Translations under genes and position numbers: made by a program
From: DASZTV01 sp036267875
Lineage (GTDB): Bacteria; Actinomycetota; Actinomycetes; JAFAQI01
Assembly (NCBI GenBank): GCA_036267875.1
Contig: DATAVE010000160.1
Location: 17,418-81,417, forward strand
Direction: 5' to 3'
DNA: 64,000 nucleotides
Notes under the pieces: model-generated
The model's database searches: none
What the model was told of the DNA's origin: nothing
Seen by the model: the letters and a program-made list of their open reading frames with translations, nothing else
Shown: positions 52,758-60,783 of the stretch, in pieces
Layout of the letters: the number at the start of each line of letters is the position of its first letter
Position numbering within the stretch: position 1 is the stretch's first letter

Positions 52758-53740
52758 GTCAGCTCCTCCAGCAGGTTGAGGCAGTCGTACTCCTGCTCGA
52801 CCAGCCGCCGCCCGATCGCGGCGAGCTCGACGGAGCGTTGACCGCCGACGAGGTGGCGGTTGGCCTGCACGATGCAGATGACTCCCCACTTCACCGTGCC
52901 GAGCAGCTCCCACCACTTCACGACCTTGGGGTCGACTGGCCGGCCGCTCGTCTTCTCGTATGCCGCGAACAGCTCGTCGTACTCACCGAAGCCGCCGACC
53001 GTGCCGACTCCGCCGAACCGCCAGGCCCGGGTGCACAGCCAGCCGAGATCCTCCATCGGGTCCCCGAGGTGGATCAGCTCCCAGTCGAGGACCGCGCTGA
53101 CGCCGTCTTCGTTGATGACGAGGTTGCCGTTACGGAAATCGCCGTGAACGATGACCTTGCGGGTCTCGGCGGGTTGGTTCAGCTCGAGCCAGCGAAGCGC
53201 GAGCTCGAGCATCGGGCTGGCCACCCCGGAGTCGTCAAGTAGGGCGCGTAGTCCGTCGAGTGGGTAGCCGTCGACCATCGGCGGCAGCGCTTCGGGGTCC
53301 ATCGTGTGGAGCGCTGCGAGGATCTCGCCGCATTGCGCGGCGAGCTTGGGCCGGACCCCGGCGTACGCATCGTCACGGAGAATCCTGCGAGCGATCGTCT
53401 CGCCGGAGATGCGGCGCATCACGATGCACGAGCCACCGAGCGGTTCCTTGTCTGCGGTTGCGAAGAGGACCTCGGGGCTCGGTACGCCAACCCGCGCGGC
53501 CTCGCGCATGGCAGCGGCTTCGAGCATCATCGTCGGCCCGATCGCATCGCTGATTGCTGCCGGCGCCCGACGAAGGACCAGCTCCTCGACAACCCCGTCG
53601 TGGACGGCATCGAACGACCAAGACTCCCGAGAAGCCCCGCCAGAGAGCCGAACCAGATCGGTGATCTCGACTGAGGCGACCTGCAAGGAATCAGCAACGA
53701 CAGCGGCCAGCGATTCGGCGAGCTCCGTCACACCAGCCAT
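52754..53740 (-). CDS. phosphotransferase (aminoglycoside-kinase fold, ACAD10/11-associated)
   Basis: The 328-residue protein has the kinase-like fold. An N-lobe has LVLRRAP and CIVMRRISGETIARRIL, the catalytic loop is HGDFRNGNLVIN and the metal-binding segment is AVLDWELIHLGDPMEDLGW. Family relatives linked to acyl-CoA dehydrogenases phosphorylate hydroxyacyl-CoAs rather than antibiotics, and the neighbours here support that. It lies 27 bp after the TetR gene. Confidence 0.87.
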   Translation of the reverse strand: MAGVTELAESLAAVVADSLQVASVEITDLVRLSGGASRESWSFDAVHDGVVEELVLRRAPAAISDAIGPTMMLEAAAMREAARVGVPSPEVLFATADKEPLGGSCIVMRRISGETIARRILRDDAYAGVRPKLAAQCGEILAALHTMDPEALPPMVDGYPLDGLRALLDDSGVASPMLELALRWLELNQPAETRKVIVHGDFRNGNLVINEDGVSAVLDWELIHLGDPMEDLGWLCTRAWRFGGVGTVGGFGEYDELFAAYEKTSGRPVDPKVVKWWELLGTVKWGVICIVQANRHLVGGQRSVELAAIGRRLVEQEYDCLNLLEELT

Positions 53741-53767
53741 CTTGCTAGAGCGGATGGCACATGCGCT

Positions 53768-54355
53768 CTAGACGCCGTAGCGCAGGCCGTCCATCAGTAG
53801 GCCGGAGATTCGGCAGGCTTGGTCCTGCCACCCGGGTACGTCGGACATCATGCAGACGCCGGAGAGTCCCTTGAGCACGTCGTGGTAGTCGGCATCGGAG
53901 CGAATCGTTCCGTCGCGCTGACCGGCCTCGACCAGCGCGCGCATCGCGTTGTCCATCCGGTCGTGGCTGTAGGTGAAGATCTCGGCGTCTTGCGATACGA
54001 CTGACTTCAGGTGCATCGCGAGACCCTTTTTGGAGGCCACGTAGCGCACGAAGCGCGACATCCACTCGCCGAGCGCCTGGTCGGCGGGCAGCTTCTCGAG
54101 GAGCGCGTCCGCCTGCGCGGCGATGTCGTCGACGTTTCGCCGAAAAACCGCTTCCAGCAGTGCATCGCGGTTGGGAAAATGGCGGTAGAGCGTGCCGATC
54201 CCGACGCCGGCGGTACGGGCGATCTCCTCGAGCGAGGTGTCGATCCCGTCGCGGGCGAAGGCGTCGGCAGCGACCTCGACCAGCTTTTCGTGGTTTCGCT
54301 GCGCATCGGCGCGCATGGTCCGGCAGGCCGCTACCGGAGCCTCCTGCGTCGTCAC
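53768..54355 (-). CDS. TetR-family regulator, likely repressor of the MFS pump and own operon
   Basis: The 195-residue product (GTG start) has the TetR DNA-binding domain (~18-65: NHEKLVEVAADAFARDGIDTSLEEIARTAGVGIGTLYRHFPNRDAL) and a helical ligand domain. It is divergent from the DHA2 efflux pump, with a palindrome between -35 and -10 of the pump promoter, the classic layout of a TetR-controlled exporter. It also heads the phosphotransferase/acyl-CoA dehydrogenase operon. Confidence 0.9.
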   Translation of the reverse strand: MTTQEAPVAACRTMRADAQRNHEKLVEVAADAFARDGIDTSLEEIARTAGVGIGTLYRHFPNRDALLEAVFRRNVDDIAAQADALLEKLPADQALGEWMSRFVRYVASKKGLAMHLKSVVSQDAEIFTYSHDRMDNAMRALVEAGQRDGTIRSDADYHDVLKGLSGVCMMSDVPGWQDQACRISGLLMDGLRYGV

Positions 54356-54405
54356 CGTCCGCGCCCTTTCTCACCGCCTGTGCCGTAGGTCACAGGAATA
54401 ACTTC

Positions 54406-54435
54406 TTGCTAACCGGAGGTTGCCTCCGATAGCGT
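54406..54435 (+). promoter_or_regulatory. promoter and operator of the DHA2 pump
   Basis: TTGCTA (54406-54411) and TAGCGT (54430-54435) are 18 bp apart. The inverted repeat CGGAGGttgCCTCCG (54414-54428) lies exactly between them, where a TetR dimer would block RNA polymerase. The hexamers are weak matches but fit the actinomycete pattern. Confidence 0.5.
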
Positions 54436-54543
54436 ACCGGACGAACCCTCCGCTTATGTCACAAGCGTAAGCCGCAGGCAAACATTCCGCAACGCGCACA
54501 ACGCAGACACGTAAAGCACGAGACCTAGCAAGGGAAAAGCAGC

Positions 54544-56004
54544 ATGACCACAGACCACGACCGCCGTTGGCTGGCACTTGTCGTAATCGGCATTGCGCAG
54601 CTGATGATCGTCCTTGACTCCTCGATCGTGAACATCGCTCTGCCGGATGCGCAGACCGCTCTTCACATCTCCAACGCCGACCGCCAGTGGGCGATCACGG
54701 CCTACACCTTGACCTTCGGCGGGCTGCTCCCGCTGGGCGGTCGCGTCGGTGACTACTTCGGCCGCAAGCGCGTCTTCCTGATGTCGTTGTTCGGCTTCGC
54801 GGGGGCCTCTGCGTTCGGCGCTGCCGCCCAGTCCGGCACCTGGCTGTACTCCGCTCGCGCCATCCAGGGCGTCTTCGCCGCGCTGCTCGCGCCGGCCGTC
54901 CTCGCCCTGCTCACCACGACCTTCACCGAGACGAAGGAGCGCGCCAAGGCCTTCGCGGTGTACGGCGCGATCTCCGGCGCCGGCGGTGCGATCGGCCTCG
55001 TGGCCGGTGGCGCCCTGACGTCGTACCTGTCGTGGCGTTGGACGTTGCTCGTCAACACCCCGATCGCGATCGTCACCGCATTCGCGGCGTTCCCGCTGCT
55101 CAAGGAGAGCCGCGCCGAGGGCGATCGCCACTTCGATATCCCCGGCACCGTCCTGGTGACCGGTGGACTGGCGCTGCTCGTCTACGGCTTCACCGAGGCA
55201 TCGATCCACGGCTGGTCGGCACCGCGCACCCTCGCGCTACTGGTCGTCTCGGTCATCATGCTCGGCCAGTTCGTGGTCTGGGAGACCCGCGCGGCGAACC
55301 CGATCCTGCCGCTGCGGATCATCATGGATCGCAACCGCGGTGGCTCCTACGCCGCGTTCTTCCTCGCGACCCTGGCGATGTTCGGAACGTTCCTGTTCCT
55401 GACGTACGACTTCCAGTCGGTGCTCGGCTACAGCGCACTCCGCGCCGGGGTGGCGTTCCTGCCGTTCCCACTTGGCATCATCACGTCATCGACGATCGCG
55501 TCGAAGACGCTGCCACGGTTCGGTCCTCGGGTGCTCGGCATCATCGGGTTCTCGATGGTCACCCTCGGTGCGCTCTGGCTGACGCAGCTGCCGGCACACC
55601 CGGCGTACCTCGTGCACGTCGTGCCGGCGGAACTGCTGATCAGCCTCGGCATGGGACAGGTCTTCGTGCCACTGTCCTCGACCGCGCTGCTCGGTGTGCC
55701 GAACCACGACGCGGGTGCCGCTAGCGCCCTCGTCAGCACGATGCAGCAGATCGGTGCCTCGGTCGGGATCGCGTTGCTCAACACGATCGCGACCAGCGCG
55801 ACCGCGTCGTACGCCGCCGCCCACGGCGGGTTCAGCAAGGTCGCCGAGGTGCACGGCTTCACCCACGCGTTCGCGGTCTCCGCGGGCATCGCGGTGCTGG
55901 CAGCCATCACGGTCGCGGTGCTGATCCGTCGCCCGCAGGCTCCGGCCGGCGGCATTGCGCCGGACGATGCACGGGCGCTCGAGCCCGTCCTCGTCGGTGC
56001 CTAG
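54544..56004 (+). CDS. DHA2-family MFS drug efflux pump
   Basis: The 486-residue protein has 14 predicted TM helices, like EmrB/QacA pumps. Typical motifs are VVIGIAQLMIVLDSSIVNIALP in helix 1, GGRVGDYFGRKRVF (motif A) and GAISGAGGAIGLVAGGAL (motif C of antiporters). It would export hydrophobic or cationic compounds using the proton gradient. An AGGGAA stretch precedes the ATG. The divergent TetR likely represses it. A hairpin of the CGAAGTAGCAC family follows the stop. Confidence 0.93.
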   Translation: MTTDHDRRWLALVVIGIAQLMIVLDSSIVNIALPDAQTALHISNADRQWAITAYTLTFGGLLPLGGRVGDYFGRKRVFLMSLFGFAGASAFGAAAQSGTWLYSARAIQGVFAALLAPAVLALLTTTFTETKERAKAFAVYGAISGAGGAIGLVAGGALTSYLSWRWTLLVNTPIAIVTAFAAFPLLKESRAEGDRHFDIPGTVLVTGGLALLVYGFTEASIHGWSAPRTLALLVVSVIMLGQFVVWETRAANPILPLRIIMDRNRGGSYAAFFLATLAMFGTFLFLTYDFQSVLGYSALRAGVAFLPFPLGIITSSTIASKTLPRFGPRVLGIIGFSMVTLGALWLTQLPAHPAYLVHVVPAELLISLGMGQVFVPLSSTALLGVPNHDAGAASALVSTMQQIGASVGIALLNTIATSATASYAAAHGGFSKVAEVHGFTHAFAVSAGIAVLAAITVAVLIRRPQAPAGGIAPDDARALEPVLVGA

Positions 56005-56005
56005 C

Positions 56006-56100
56006 TCGAAGTAGCACTCGACCGGCCCCTGGCGGCCCGTCCTCACGCTCACGAGGCGTAGGGCGGGATCCGCCGGGGGCCGACTCATGTGTTACTTCGA
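56006..56100 (+). terminator. hairpin after the MFS gene (CGAAGTAGCAC repeat)
   Basis: The outer stem TCGAAGTAGCAC pairs with GTGTTACTTCGA (56089-56100) with one G-U pair. After an internal loop, CGGCCCC pairs with GGGGCCG. The G-U pair suggests selection for the RNA fold. It shares its core with the hairpin at 18397-18484 and starts 2 bp after the MFS stop, so it probably terminates that transcript. Confidence 0.55.
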
Positions 56101-56144
56101 CGTGTCCTCGGGTTAGGTGATCTAGGCCGGGGTACGCCGTCGCC

Positions 56145-57131
56145 GTGTCATCGGTGGGTCTGGGAGCGATCCCTGCGGAGCAGTACGCGCGGGCCCGCGC
56201 CGTCGCCGAGGCGATCTTGTACGACGGCAGCTTCCGACGCTCCCGGGTCGGCGTGCTTGCCCCGCGTGACTGGTCGAGGGAGAACCTGCCGCTGGACACC
56301 GGAATCGACGGTGCGGTCGAGTCGTGGTTCGCCCGCACTGAGGTCGTAGCCGAGTGCGCCCCGGGCACGATGCTGACCGTGCGGCTGCGGTTTCTGCAGC
56401 CGCAACGCCGCTGGGTCGAGCGCTACCTCGACGGCACAGGGTTCGTGCCCGCCGCTCGCCTCGACATCGATGGTCAGCACGTGTCGAACGCCGACGAGGT
56501 CGTGCGTCACGAGCGCGACCTGACGGTCGATCTCGACGCGGTACGCGCCTCACCAACCGAGGCCCGTTTCGAGGCGCTCGGCGTGACTGAGGTCGAGGTG
56601 GTGCGCGACGCGAGCGGGGTCGTAGTCGGCCGGATTCGGCGTACCTGCCGCCCGTTGCAGATCCGGCTACAGGTCGCCGCTGCCGACGCCGGGCTGGTCG
56701 TGCCGATGGTGCGCCTGCGGGTCGTGGTCGAGAACGTCACCGCCGGAGTTCCGGCTGACGCGTCCCCGGCGACCGCCGCTGAGCACTCGATGGTGGCGAC
56801 CCACTGCTTCCTCGGCTTGAGCGATGGTGGGTTCGCTTCGTTGCTCGATCCGCCGTCGTGGGCGATCGACGCGGTTGGCGAGTGCACGAACATCCATGCG
56901 TTCCCGGTGCTTGCAGGCGACGGCGGCCGCGAGGATCTCGTGCTGTCCGCACCGGTGCTGTTGCCCGACCATCCGCACGGCGAGCCGAGGACGTACGGCG
57001 ACGAGCTCGATGCCGCCGGCAGCGAGTCGTCCGTGGCGCAACCGCTGCCGACTCCCGTGACGCCGGCGACGTACCCGCTAGGACCGATGCCGTCACTGAG
57101 CGGGCGATGGGTGGTTGTCCGTCCGGCCTAG
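56145..57131 (+). CDS. conserved protein resembling a [NiFe]-hydrogenase-cluster family
   Basis: The 328-residue soluble protein (GTG start; GTG at 56154 possible) opens with VAEAILYDGSFRRSRVGVLAPRDW. Later blocks are AEHSMVATHCFLGLSDGGFASLLDPPSWA and FPVLAGDGGREDLVLSAPVLLPDHPHGEP. From memory, these match a protein of unknown function that is normally encoded inside actinobacterial [NiFe]-hydrogenase operons. No hydrogenase structural or hyp maturation gene is present in the window, so this copy stands alone. It has no signal or TM helix. The role is unknown. Confidence 0.65.
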   Translation: MSSVGLGAIPAEQYARARAVAEAILYDGSFRRSRVGVLAPRDWSRENLPLDTGIDGAVESWFARTEVVAECAPGTMLTVRLRFLQPQRRWVERYLDGTGFVPAARLDIDGQHVSNADEVVRHERDLTVDLDAVRASPTEARFEALGVTEVEVVRDASGVVVGRIRRTCRPLQIRLQVAAADAGLVVPMVRLRVVVENVTAGVPADASPATAAEHSMVATHCFLGLSDGGFASLLDPPSWAIDAVGECTNIHAFPVLAGDGGREDLVLSAPVLLPDHPHGEPRTYGDELDAAGSESSVAQPLPTPVTPATYPLGPMPSLSGRWVVVRPA

Positions 57132-57994
57132 TGGTCGAGGCGGACGAGCGCTTCCTGGCCGATCGTCATCGCGTGTACGCCGTCGGCGGTGTGCAGCGAA
57201 CCGACGCCAAGGCCGCGTGATCCGGCGTTCGATCGTGACGAGACGTCGAAGAGCAGCCACTGGTCAGCGCGGATCTTGCGGTGAAACCACAGCGAGTGGT
57301 CGAGGCTCGCGCCCATGCCGTGTGCGTCCCAGCGGCCGAGTGCACTGCGTACGGCGCCGACGACTCCCATGTCGGAGACGTAGGTGAGGACGGCGGCGTG
57401 CAGGTGCGGGTCGGCGGACTCGATCGGCGATCGTGGTCGCAGCCACATCACTCGTCGAGGTCGCTCGCTCTTGCGGGTGTGGGAGAACTCCGGGATCTCG
57501 ACCCGCTGGAACGGCGCGTCCGTTTCCCAGTGGTGCTTCCCTTCGCCCTCGGCCGCGAGTAACTCCTCGGCGGGGCGCACGTCAGCCGCGATCGGCGTCG
57601 CGTACTCCCCACCCGGCTCGTCGCGATGGAACGACGCCGTGAGCGTGAAGATCGCTTCGCCGTCCTGCTGTGCGACCACTGTCCGCGTCGTGAACGACTT
57701 GCCGTCGCGGATCCGATCGACCCGAAGCACGGTGTGGGCGTCGTCCTTGCCGGGGCGCAGGAAATATCCGTGCAGTGAGTGCGGGTAGTGCTCCGGATTG
57801 ACTGTCAGGCTCGCAGCGCGCAGTGCGTGCGCCGCGACCTGGCCGCCGAACAAGGTGTCCCGCGGACCCTTGTGCTCGCGCGGCGGGTTCCAGGCGCGGA
57901 AGATGTCGCGGTCGACCTGCTCGAGCTCGAGCACCTGGAGGAACCGGCGTACGGACTCCGCGCCCCCAGGAGTCACCTCATCGACCTTCGTCAC
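57128..57994 (-). CDS. tesB: acyl-CoA thioesterase II
   Basis: The 288-residue double-hotdog thioesterase hydrolyses acyl-CoA to free acid and CoA. Family blocks are TLFGGQVAAHALRAAS, HSLHGYFLRPG, SFTTRTVVAQQDGEAIFTL and the C-terminal SLDHSLWFHRKIRADQWLLFD with the TesB active Asp. GTG at 57994 is chosen. The longer frame to 58051 would translate the palindromic repeat upstream and is rejected. Its 3' end overlaps the convergent 56145 gene by 4 bp. Confidence 0.9.
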   Translation of the reverse strand: MTKVDEVTPGGAESVRRFLQVLELEQVDRDIFRAWNPPREHKGPRDTLFGGQVAAHALRAASLTVNPEHYPHSLHGYFLRPGKDDAHTVLRVDRIRDGKSFTTRTVVAQQDGEAIFTLTASFHRDEPGGEYATPIAADVRPAEELLAAEGEGKHHWETDAPFQRVEIPEFSHTRKSERPRRVMWLRPRSPIESADPHLHAAVLTYVSDMGVVGAVRSALGRWDAHGMGASLDHSLWFHRKIRADQWLLFDVSSRSNAGSRGLGVGSLHTADGVHAMTIGQEALVRLDH

Positions 57995-57995
57995 G

Positions 57996-58072
57996 CCAAG
58001 CAATGTGGCATTGCTTGCGCGATTTGGCACCACCGGCCCCGATTTGGCCAAGCAATGTCACATTGCTTGGCC
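57996..58072. repeat. paired CAAGCAATGT palindromes
   Basis: CCAAGCAATGTGGCATTGCT (57996-58015, continuing to 58017) and GCCAAGCAATGTCACATTGC within the 27-bp palindrome 58046-58072 are each self-complementary. GATTTGGC is repeated at 58021 and 58041 between them. The second hairpin begins at the GT2 stop codon and may terminate that gene. The same palindrome stands alone at 38198-38220. Confidence 0.65.
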
Positions 58073-60327
58073 TATCCGGCGGCTGCCACCCCGGTGTCGG
58101 TGGGGGTCGGGGTGGCCGTCGGTATTGCCGGTGAGGCCGATGGACTGCTCGACGCCGAGGGGCTCGTGGACGGGCTCGCGGACTTCGACGCCGACGGAGT
58201 GGCGCTCGGGCTGGGCGAGTGGGATGCGGTGGGACTGGGCGAGCTCGTGGCGCTGGGCGAACTCGACGGGCTCGCCGTCGAGGAGGCTTTCGGATGGGCG
58301 TAGTCCGCCTGATGCCCCTGAGCCGGCCCGACGAGCTGCGGCGTGAGGACCGGCACCTTGCTCGGGCTGAGCAGGCCGGCGACGACGGCGGCCGTGACGC
58401 CGGCGAGGACGAGGCCGCTGGCCGCCATCGTGACGTGGCGGGCGCCGTACCGCTGCCCCTCACTGCGACGTCGGGCGCGCAGGTCGGGCGGCAGTGCACC
58501 GCGTTGCGCGGCAAGGCTGTTGATCGGCGCGGCCGCGTAGGCGATCGTCGGCCAGACGAGCAGAACGGCGGTCAGCCAGCCGCCCTGACCGCTCGCGCGG
58601 GCAAGTGCGCCGGCGATCCCGGCGATCCCCATGACAGCGAGTGCGGTCTCACCGAGGTTGCCGCGGATCGCGTCCCACCAGTGGGCTTCCTCGGCGGTCT
58701 TCGGCGTACGAAGGAACTCGGCTTCCTTCGCGAACAGCGCCTGCACGGAGGCGCGCGCGACGACGAGCCCCGTCGACTGCCAGATCATGAACGCGCCTAG
58801 TGCCTCACGCCAGCCCGCGCCAGTGCCGCGGCGCAGCAGTGCGACGGCACGGATCAGGCCGAGCAGGAACAGCGCCGGGATGGCCGCGACGAGGAAGCCC
58901 GTCAGCTTGCGGAACAGCAGCCCGCCGCCTTCGCCGACGTTCGCCGCGCCGACGAGCAGGAAGACGTAGAACAGCAAGGCCAGCAGATCGCCGTACCACT
59001 GAAGTGCGCCGGAGAAGTAAGCCCAACGCTGGCCGGTGCTCAGCTGGTTCTGATCGGTCTTCGGGCCGGGCATCATCAGCCGCCAGTTGCGGCGAAGAAT
59101 CTGGATGCCACCGAAGCACCAGCGAAAGCGCTGGCCCTTCAGTGCCTCGAACGTCAGCGGCATGACACCGACGCCGAACGACCGGTCGACGTGCAGCCCG
59201 GACCAGCCGTGCACCATCAACCGGAGCGAGAGCTCGGCGTCCTCGGTGATGCACCACTCGTCCCAGCCGCCTGCCTGCTCGATGGCGGTACGTCGGATCA
59301 GGCCCATCGTCCCGGCGAAGATCGCGCCGTCGCGCTCGTTGCGCGATGGCTGTGAGACCGCGAAGAAGTACTGGTAGGAGTAGTACAGGCGTCGGTAGAA
59401 GGGTGCCTGCTCCCAGTCGCGGTAGTCCTGCGGTGCCTGGATGAAGCCGACGTTCGGGTCGGCGAACAGCGGTGCGCAGCGCCGCAGAAAGTCCGGCTCG
59501 AGCTGGTAGTCGGCGTCGATGACGCCGATCAGCTCGGTGCGCGGGTCGATCATCTCGCGCAACGCGTAGTTGAGCGCGCCCGACTTGTAGCCCGGCCAGT
59601 CGGTGAGGTGGACGAACTTCACGCCGTGCATGAAGCACCACGACTCGACCGGCTTCCACAGCGCCTCGTCGGTCGTGTTGTCGTCGAGCACGATGATCTC
59701 GTACGACGGGTAGTCGAGGTCGACGAGCGAGCGCAGGGTGTCGAGCACCATGTCCGGCGGCTCGTTGTAGGCCGGGATGTGCAGGCTGACGAACGGCAGC
59801 GCGTCGACGGCGGGTAGCTCGCTGGTCGCGACGCCGTTGCGGATCCGTCGTACCCAGGCCTCGCGGCCGAGCGCGTCGCAGAGCTCCCACATGTAGGCGC
59901 CGCCGAGGAACGCGGCGAACAGCTCGAACGCCCAGAGGATGAGGCCGCCCGTCGTGCCCGCGACGCCGAGCCGGCTGACGAAGGTCCACCAGAGCATGAA
60001 CACCAGGTAGGTGCCGAACAGGTACGTCGTCGCCGACCAGCACAGGTGGGCGCGTGCGTTCCAGCGACGGGTGAACGGCAGCCAGGCCAGGCTGACCGCA
60101 ACGAGCGCGATCGCCGCCGCGATCAGGTTGCGGGTGGTTGCGCCGATCGCGGCGAGTAGTCCGGCTGCGATCGCGGCGAGCACGACGCTGCCGATGATGG
60201 CGAGTACGAATCGTCGCGCCCATGGCCACGCGCCGAACCCGCGGCCGCGCCGCGGCGGCTGGACGAACAAGGCCAGCGTTGCGATCGGGGCGGCGAAGAG
60301 CCCCGCGAGGAGCAGGGCTGACAGCAC
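58072..60327 (-). CDS. processive GT2 glycosyltransferase (cellulose/hyaluronan-synthase-like)
   Basis: The 751-residue membrane protein (GTG start) has N-terminal TM helices, then a GT2 catalytic domain with DDNTTDEALW, DAD in GVIDADYQLEPDFL, an acidic TED (WCITEDAELSLRL) and QxxRW in GQRFRWCFGG. This is the full set for a processive beta-glycan synthase. Several C-terminal TM helices and an unusual Ser/Pro/Thr-rich tail (~675-745) follow. No PilZ domain or exporter gene is adjacent. It probably makes an extracellular polysaccharide or glycolipid. Confidence 0.88.
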   Translation of the reverse strand: MLSALLLAGLFAAPIATLALFVQPPRRGRGFGAWPWARRFVLAIIGSVVLAAIAAGLLAAIGATTRNLIAAAIALVAVSLAWLPFTRRWNARAHLCWSATTYLFGTYLVFMLWWTFVSRLGVAGTTGGLILWAFELFAAFLGGAYMWELCDALGREAWVRRIRNGVATSELPAVDALPFVSLHIPAYNEPPDMVLDTLRSLVDLDYPSYEIIVLDDNTTDEALWKPVESWCFMHGVKFVHLTDWPGYKSGALNYALREMIDPRTELIGVIDADYQLEPDFLRRCAPLFADPNVGFIQAPQDYRDWEQAPFYRRLYYSYQYFFAVSQPSRNERDGAIFAGTMGLIRRTAIEQAGGWDEWCITEDAELSLRLMVHGWSGLHVDRSFGVGVMPLTFEALKGQRFRWCFGGIQILRRNWRLMMPGPKTDQNQLSTGQRWAYFSGALQWYGDLLALLFYVFLLVGAANVGEGGGLLFRKLTGFLVAAIPALFLLGLIRAVALLRRGTGAGWREALGAFMIWQSTGLVVARASVQALFAKEAEFLRTPKTAEEAHWWDAIRGNLGETALAVMGIAGIAGALARASGQGGWLTAVLLVWPTIAYAAAPINSLAAQRGALPPDLRARRRSEGQRYGARHVTMAASGLVLAGVTAAVVAGLLSPSKVPVLTPQLVGPAQGHQADYAHPKASSTASPSSSPSATSSPSPTASHSPSPSATPSASKSASPSTSPSASSSPSASPAIPTATPTPTDTGVAAAG

Positions 60328-60780
60328 GACGCTGGCCTGCCCGCTCGGCAGCGCTGAATGCGGATCGCGGCGATGAGGCCACCACGGTGTCGGTGCTGCG
60401 ACACCAGTGCCGAGTGGGTTGCAGGATTCCTACAGCCGGGCTTCAGCGCTGCGTTCGAACCTCATGTCAACGGCGACGCCGGGTCGCTGAAGACAACGAG
60501 GGGAACCGAGAAGATCCACCAACAATCGCCGGCCGCAGGCTCCGTGGGCATCTACGGTGCGCCGCTTACCTTGTCCTACTCCCAAACCACGTGCTCGACA
60601 TGAGTCGCTCAGTCGAGCGCGACTAGGCGAAGTACGGCAGCGCCGACTCCGATCGTCTCGCCGCCTGTCGGGAAGTACTCACGTACCGCGGCTCCGCATG
60701 TCCGGCGTTCGCGCCGCAAACTTGCGTGCGGTGATGCATGTAAGTGATGACAAATCGGTCGCCGGGCCGTACGTTCACCG
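60328..60780. other. 453-bp gap without a secure gene
   Basis: It separates the divergent GT2 and binding-protein genes, so it must contain both promoters. Only short ORFs (for example 60358-60603, no recognisable domain) are present. A GAGGGGAACCGAG segment near 60500 was considered as a riboswitch fragment, but a full consensus fold could not be recognised. Confidence 0.45.
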
Positions 60781-60783
60781 GTG

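Noticed and set aside
57995..58051. N-terminal extension of TesB starting MAKSGPVV
   Set aside because: It would translate the palindromic repeat 57996-58017. TesB homology begins after the GTG at 57994.
60480..60560. possible c-di-AMP (ydaO-type) riboswitch upstream of the binding protein
   Set aside because: Only a GGGGAACC fragment resembles the consensus. The other conserved blocks and paired stems could not be found by eye.
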